A stretch of 15,342 nucleotides of DNA. Source: Micrococcales bacterium UBA7472 (GTDB lineage Bacteria; Actinomycetota; Actinomycetes; Actinomycetales; Microbacteriaceae). The DNA is taken from NCBI GenBank assembly GCA_002478545.1, contig DLOY01000068.1, positions 15,210 through 30,551 on the forward strand. Reading direction: 5' to 3'. Each line of letters opens with the position of its first letter. Positions within the stretch are counted from its first letter, which is position 1. The position numbers were made by a program, and so were the translations under genes. The notes beneath the pieces were generated by a model. That model had not been told where the DNA came from. It worked only from the letters and a program-made list of their open reading frames with translations, and did no database searches. Shown one piece after another: positions 14,291 to 15,342 of the stretch.

Positions 14291-15160
14291 GTGATCGACC
14301 TCCATGCACATTCCAATCACTCTGACGGTATTGATTCACCGAGTGAACTGGTGCAGAACGCCAAATCGGCAGGGGTCACAGTTTTGGCAATCACCGATCA
14401 CGACACCGTTTCAGGTTGGGACGAAGCCATTGTTGCCGCCGGAAGTGCTGGTATCGGGTTGGTCCCAGGGATTGAGATCTCGACTCGCGCGCAACTGGAC
14501 ACCGAGCGCGGCATTTCTGTCCATCTACTTGCTTATCTGCCTGATCCAAGTTTTAGACCGCTGATGGATCGACTAGAGGATGTGCGAAACTCTCGGGTCT
14601 CAAGGGCGATGCAGATGGTCGAGCGGTTAGCTCAGGACTACCCAATCAGCTGGGACGAAATCATGCAGCACGTCAAACCAGGCTCAACCATTGGACGACC
14701 TGCTCTGGCCGATGCACTAGTTCGCGCTGGCGCGATACCTGATCGCTCGAGTGCTTTTGAGTCGATCCTGCACCGAAGATCCAAGTACTACGTCTCGGAG
14801 CGAACGCTTCCAACTGAGGAGGCGATTGACTTGGTTCGCCGGGCGGGTGGAGTTCCTGTTATGGCGCATCCGTTGATTGATTTTCCGGCGGGCGCATCCG
14901 AACTTGACTTGCCATCGGATCACTTTGAGAGGTTCATCCAGGCCGGCATCATGGGATTTGAGGTCGATCATCGTGCGGTTCCTGAGGTAGCTAAGCCATG
15001 GCTCAGAGACCTTGCGCTAAAGCACAACCTGATTACAACCGGGTCGAGCGATTATCACGGCGTGGGTGGTAAGGACAACAAGCTCGGAGAGAATCAAACC
15101 TCAGAGCAAATGCTGGAGCGGATTATCGATCAGGCTTTTGGTTCTGAAGCGTTCTTATAG
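14291..15160 (+). CDS. PHP-domain phosphoesterase (nucleoside 3',5'-bisphosphate phosphatase/RNase AM-like)
   Basis: This 289-residue PHP-family metal-dependent phosphoesterase has the full trinuclear-site set: D-L-H-A-H-S (His5, His7), S-D-G (Asp12), I-T-D-H-D-T (Asp36, His37), G-I-E-I-S (Glu62), V-H-L-L-A-Y (His78), M-A-H-P (His193) and S-S-D-Y-H-G (Asp254, His256). An insert with I-G-R-P-A-L-A-D-A-L lies at about 134-143. The single-domain form matches the YciV/TrpH-like group, known to hydrolyse nucleoside 3',5'-bisphosphates such as pAp and to trim 5' ends of short RNA. It is not the DNA polymerase PHP domain. Exact substrate is inferred. The GTG at 14291 is probably leaderless. The 3' end overlaps the convergent helicase-like gene by 31 bases. 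Confidence 0.88.
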   Translation: MIDLHAHSNHSDGIDSPSELVQNAKSAGVTVLAITDHDTVSGWDEAIVAAGSAGIGLVPGIEISTRAQLDTERGISVHLLAYLPDPSFRPLMDRLEDVRNSRVSRAMQMVERLAQDYPISWDEIMQHVKPGSTIGRPALADALVRAGAIPDRSSAFESILHRRSKYYVSERTLPTEEAIDLVRRAGGVPVMAHPLIDFPAGASELDLPSDHFERFIQAGIMGFEVDHRAVPEVAKPWLRDLALKHNLITTGSSDYHGVGGKDNKLGENQTSEQMLERIIDQAFGSEAFL

Positions 15161-15342
15161 TTTCTTCGGCGCTCGCGGTGGCGCTTTGGGGCAGCGGGTT
15201 TTGAATCCTGAGGCTTGTCGGTTCTTGGTCTGTCAGAACCGAGCTTTTCACCAGCAGGCCTCTCAACCCTTGCCTTTGCGATGCGACCCTTGGTTCCCTC
15301 TGGAATTCCAAGGTCTGCATAGATGTGCTTAGACGAAGAATA
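15130..15342 (-). CDS. DEAD/DEAH-box RNA helicase, C-terminal tail (partial)
   Basis: This open frame enters from the right edge and ends in TGA at 15130-15132 after 70 codons. The visible part starts Y-S-S-S-K-H-I-Y-A-D-L-G-I-P-E-G-T-K-G-R-I and then becomes a basic, proline-rich tail with R-H-R-E-R-R-R-N-Y-K. From memory, a Y-S-T-S-x-H-L-(Y/F)-x-x-L-x-I-P-E-G-T-type segment follows the helicase core in actinobacterial RhlE-like DEAD-box RNA helicases, and such tails are usually basic and disordered. None of the helicase motifs is in the window, so the identity is a resemblance call. The last 31 bases overlap the PHP gene on the other strand. The adjacent PHP gene may also act on RNA, which would fit. 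Confidence 0.65.
   Translation of the reverse strand, partial: YSSSKHIYADLGIPEGTKGRIAKARVERPAGEKLGSDRPRTDKPQDSKPAAPKRHRERRRNYKNASEPKA

Noticed and set aside
14273..14320. Longer pepP reading starting at 14320
   Set aside because: It would overlap the divergent PHP gene, adding 16 residues not typical of the family. ATG 14272 fits the promoter spacing.
1..15342. Mobile elements, CRISPR arrays, tRNA/rRNA genes, toxin-antitoxin or defence systems
   Set aside because: I looked for spaced direct repeats, transposase or integrase motifs and RNA gene signatures on both strands and saw none. All coding sequence fits conserved housekeeping families.

Overview
The window reads as a chromosomal stretch from a small-genome actinobacterium, most likely Microbacteriaceae. 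A freshwater Luna-type lineage (Rhodoluna/Aquiluna-like) would fit. The MurA, LeuD, DapD, DUF3117, TatB, Mrp and Xaa-Pro aminopeptidase sequences look actinobacterial, and GC is moderate by eye, lower than in most of the family. Genes are packed end to end. I see no mobile element, CRISPR array, rRNA or tRNA, and no gene-free stretch over 300 bases (the longest gap is about 70 bases).

Region 1 (1-4962, + strand) is one tight operon: leuC (3' end only), leuD, murA, plsC, gpsA, ddl. Its junctions have 0, 0, 2, -4 and -1 bases between genes. It combines the last part of isopropylmalate isomerase with two peptidoglycan precursor enzymes and two phospholipid enzymes. Region 2 (4959-6409) holds a DUF3515 lipoprotein (-) and thiL (+), which diverge from a 23-base gap.

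Region 3 (6406-9753) holds dapD (-) and dapE (+) for the succinylase route to diaminopimelate/lysine, a DUF3117 small protein (+), an O-methyltransferase (-) and tatB (+). Region 4 (9750-15342) holds an Mrp-type P-loop ATPase followed by a GabD2-like aldehyde dehydrogenase (both -), a YflT-domain membrane protein (+), an Xaa-Pro aminopeptidase (-), a PHP phosphoesterase (+) and the 3' end of a probable DEAD-box RNA helicase (-).

From known Mycobacterium tuberculosis gene order, the left part matches a condensed Rv2988c-Rv2977c block (leuC, leuD, gpsA, ddl, DUF3515, thiL). The middle matches a condensed Rv1201c-Rv1229c block (dapD, dapE, DUF3117, methyltransferase, tatB, mrp). The two blocks abut at the thiL/dapD stop codons.

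The main observation is regulatory. Where genes diverge, the gaps are 18-30 bases. Both start codons lack a Shine-Dalgarno sequence, and a TAnnnT-like -10 element lies 6-7 bases upstream of each. In two cases the opposing -10 elements share bases. This suggests compact bidirectional promoters that make leaderless mRNAs in both directions. Convergent genes likewise overlap (4, 4, 4, 21 and 31 bases) or are 3 bases apart, leaving no room for ordinary terminators. The individual genes are conserved housekeeping genes; I found no convincing new defence or mobile system.
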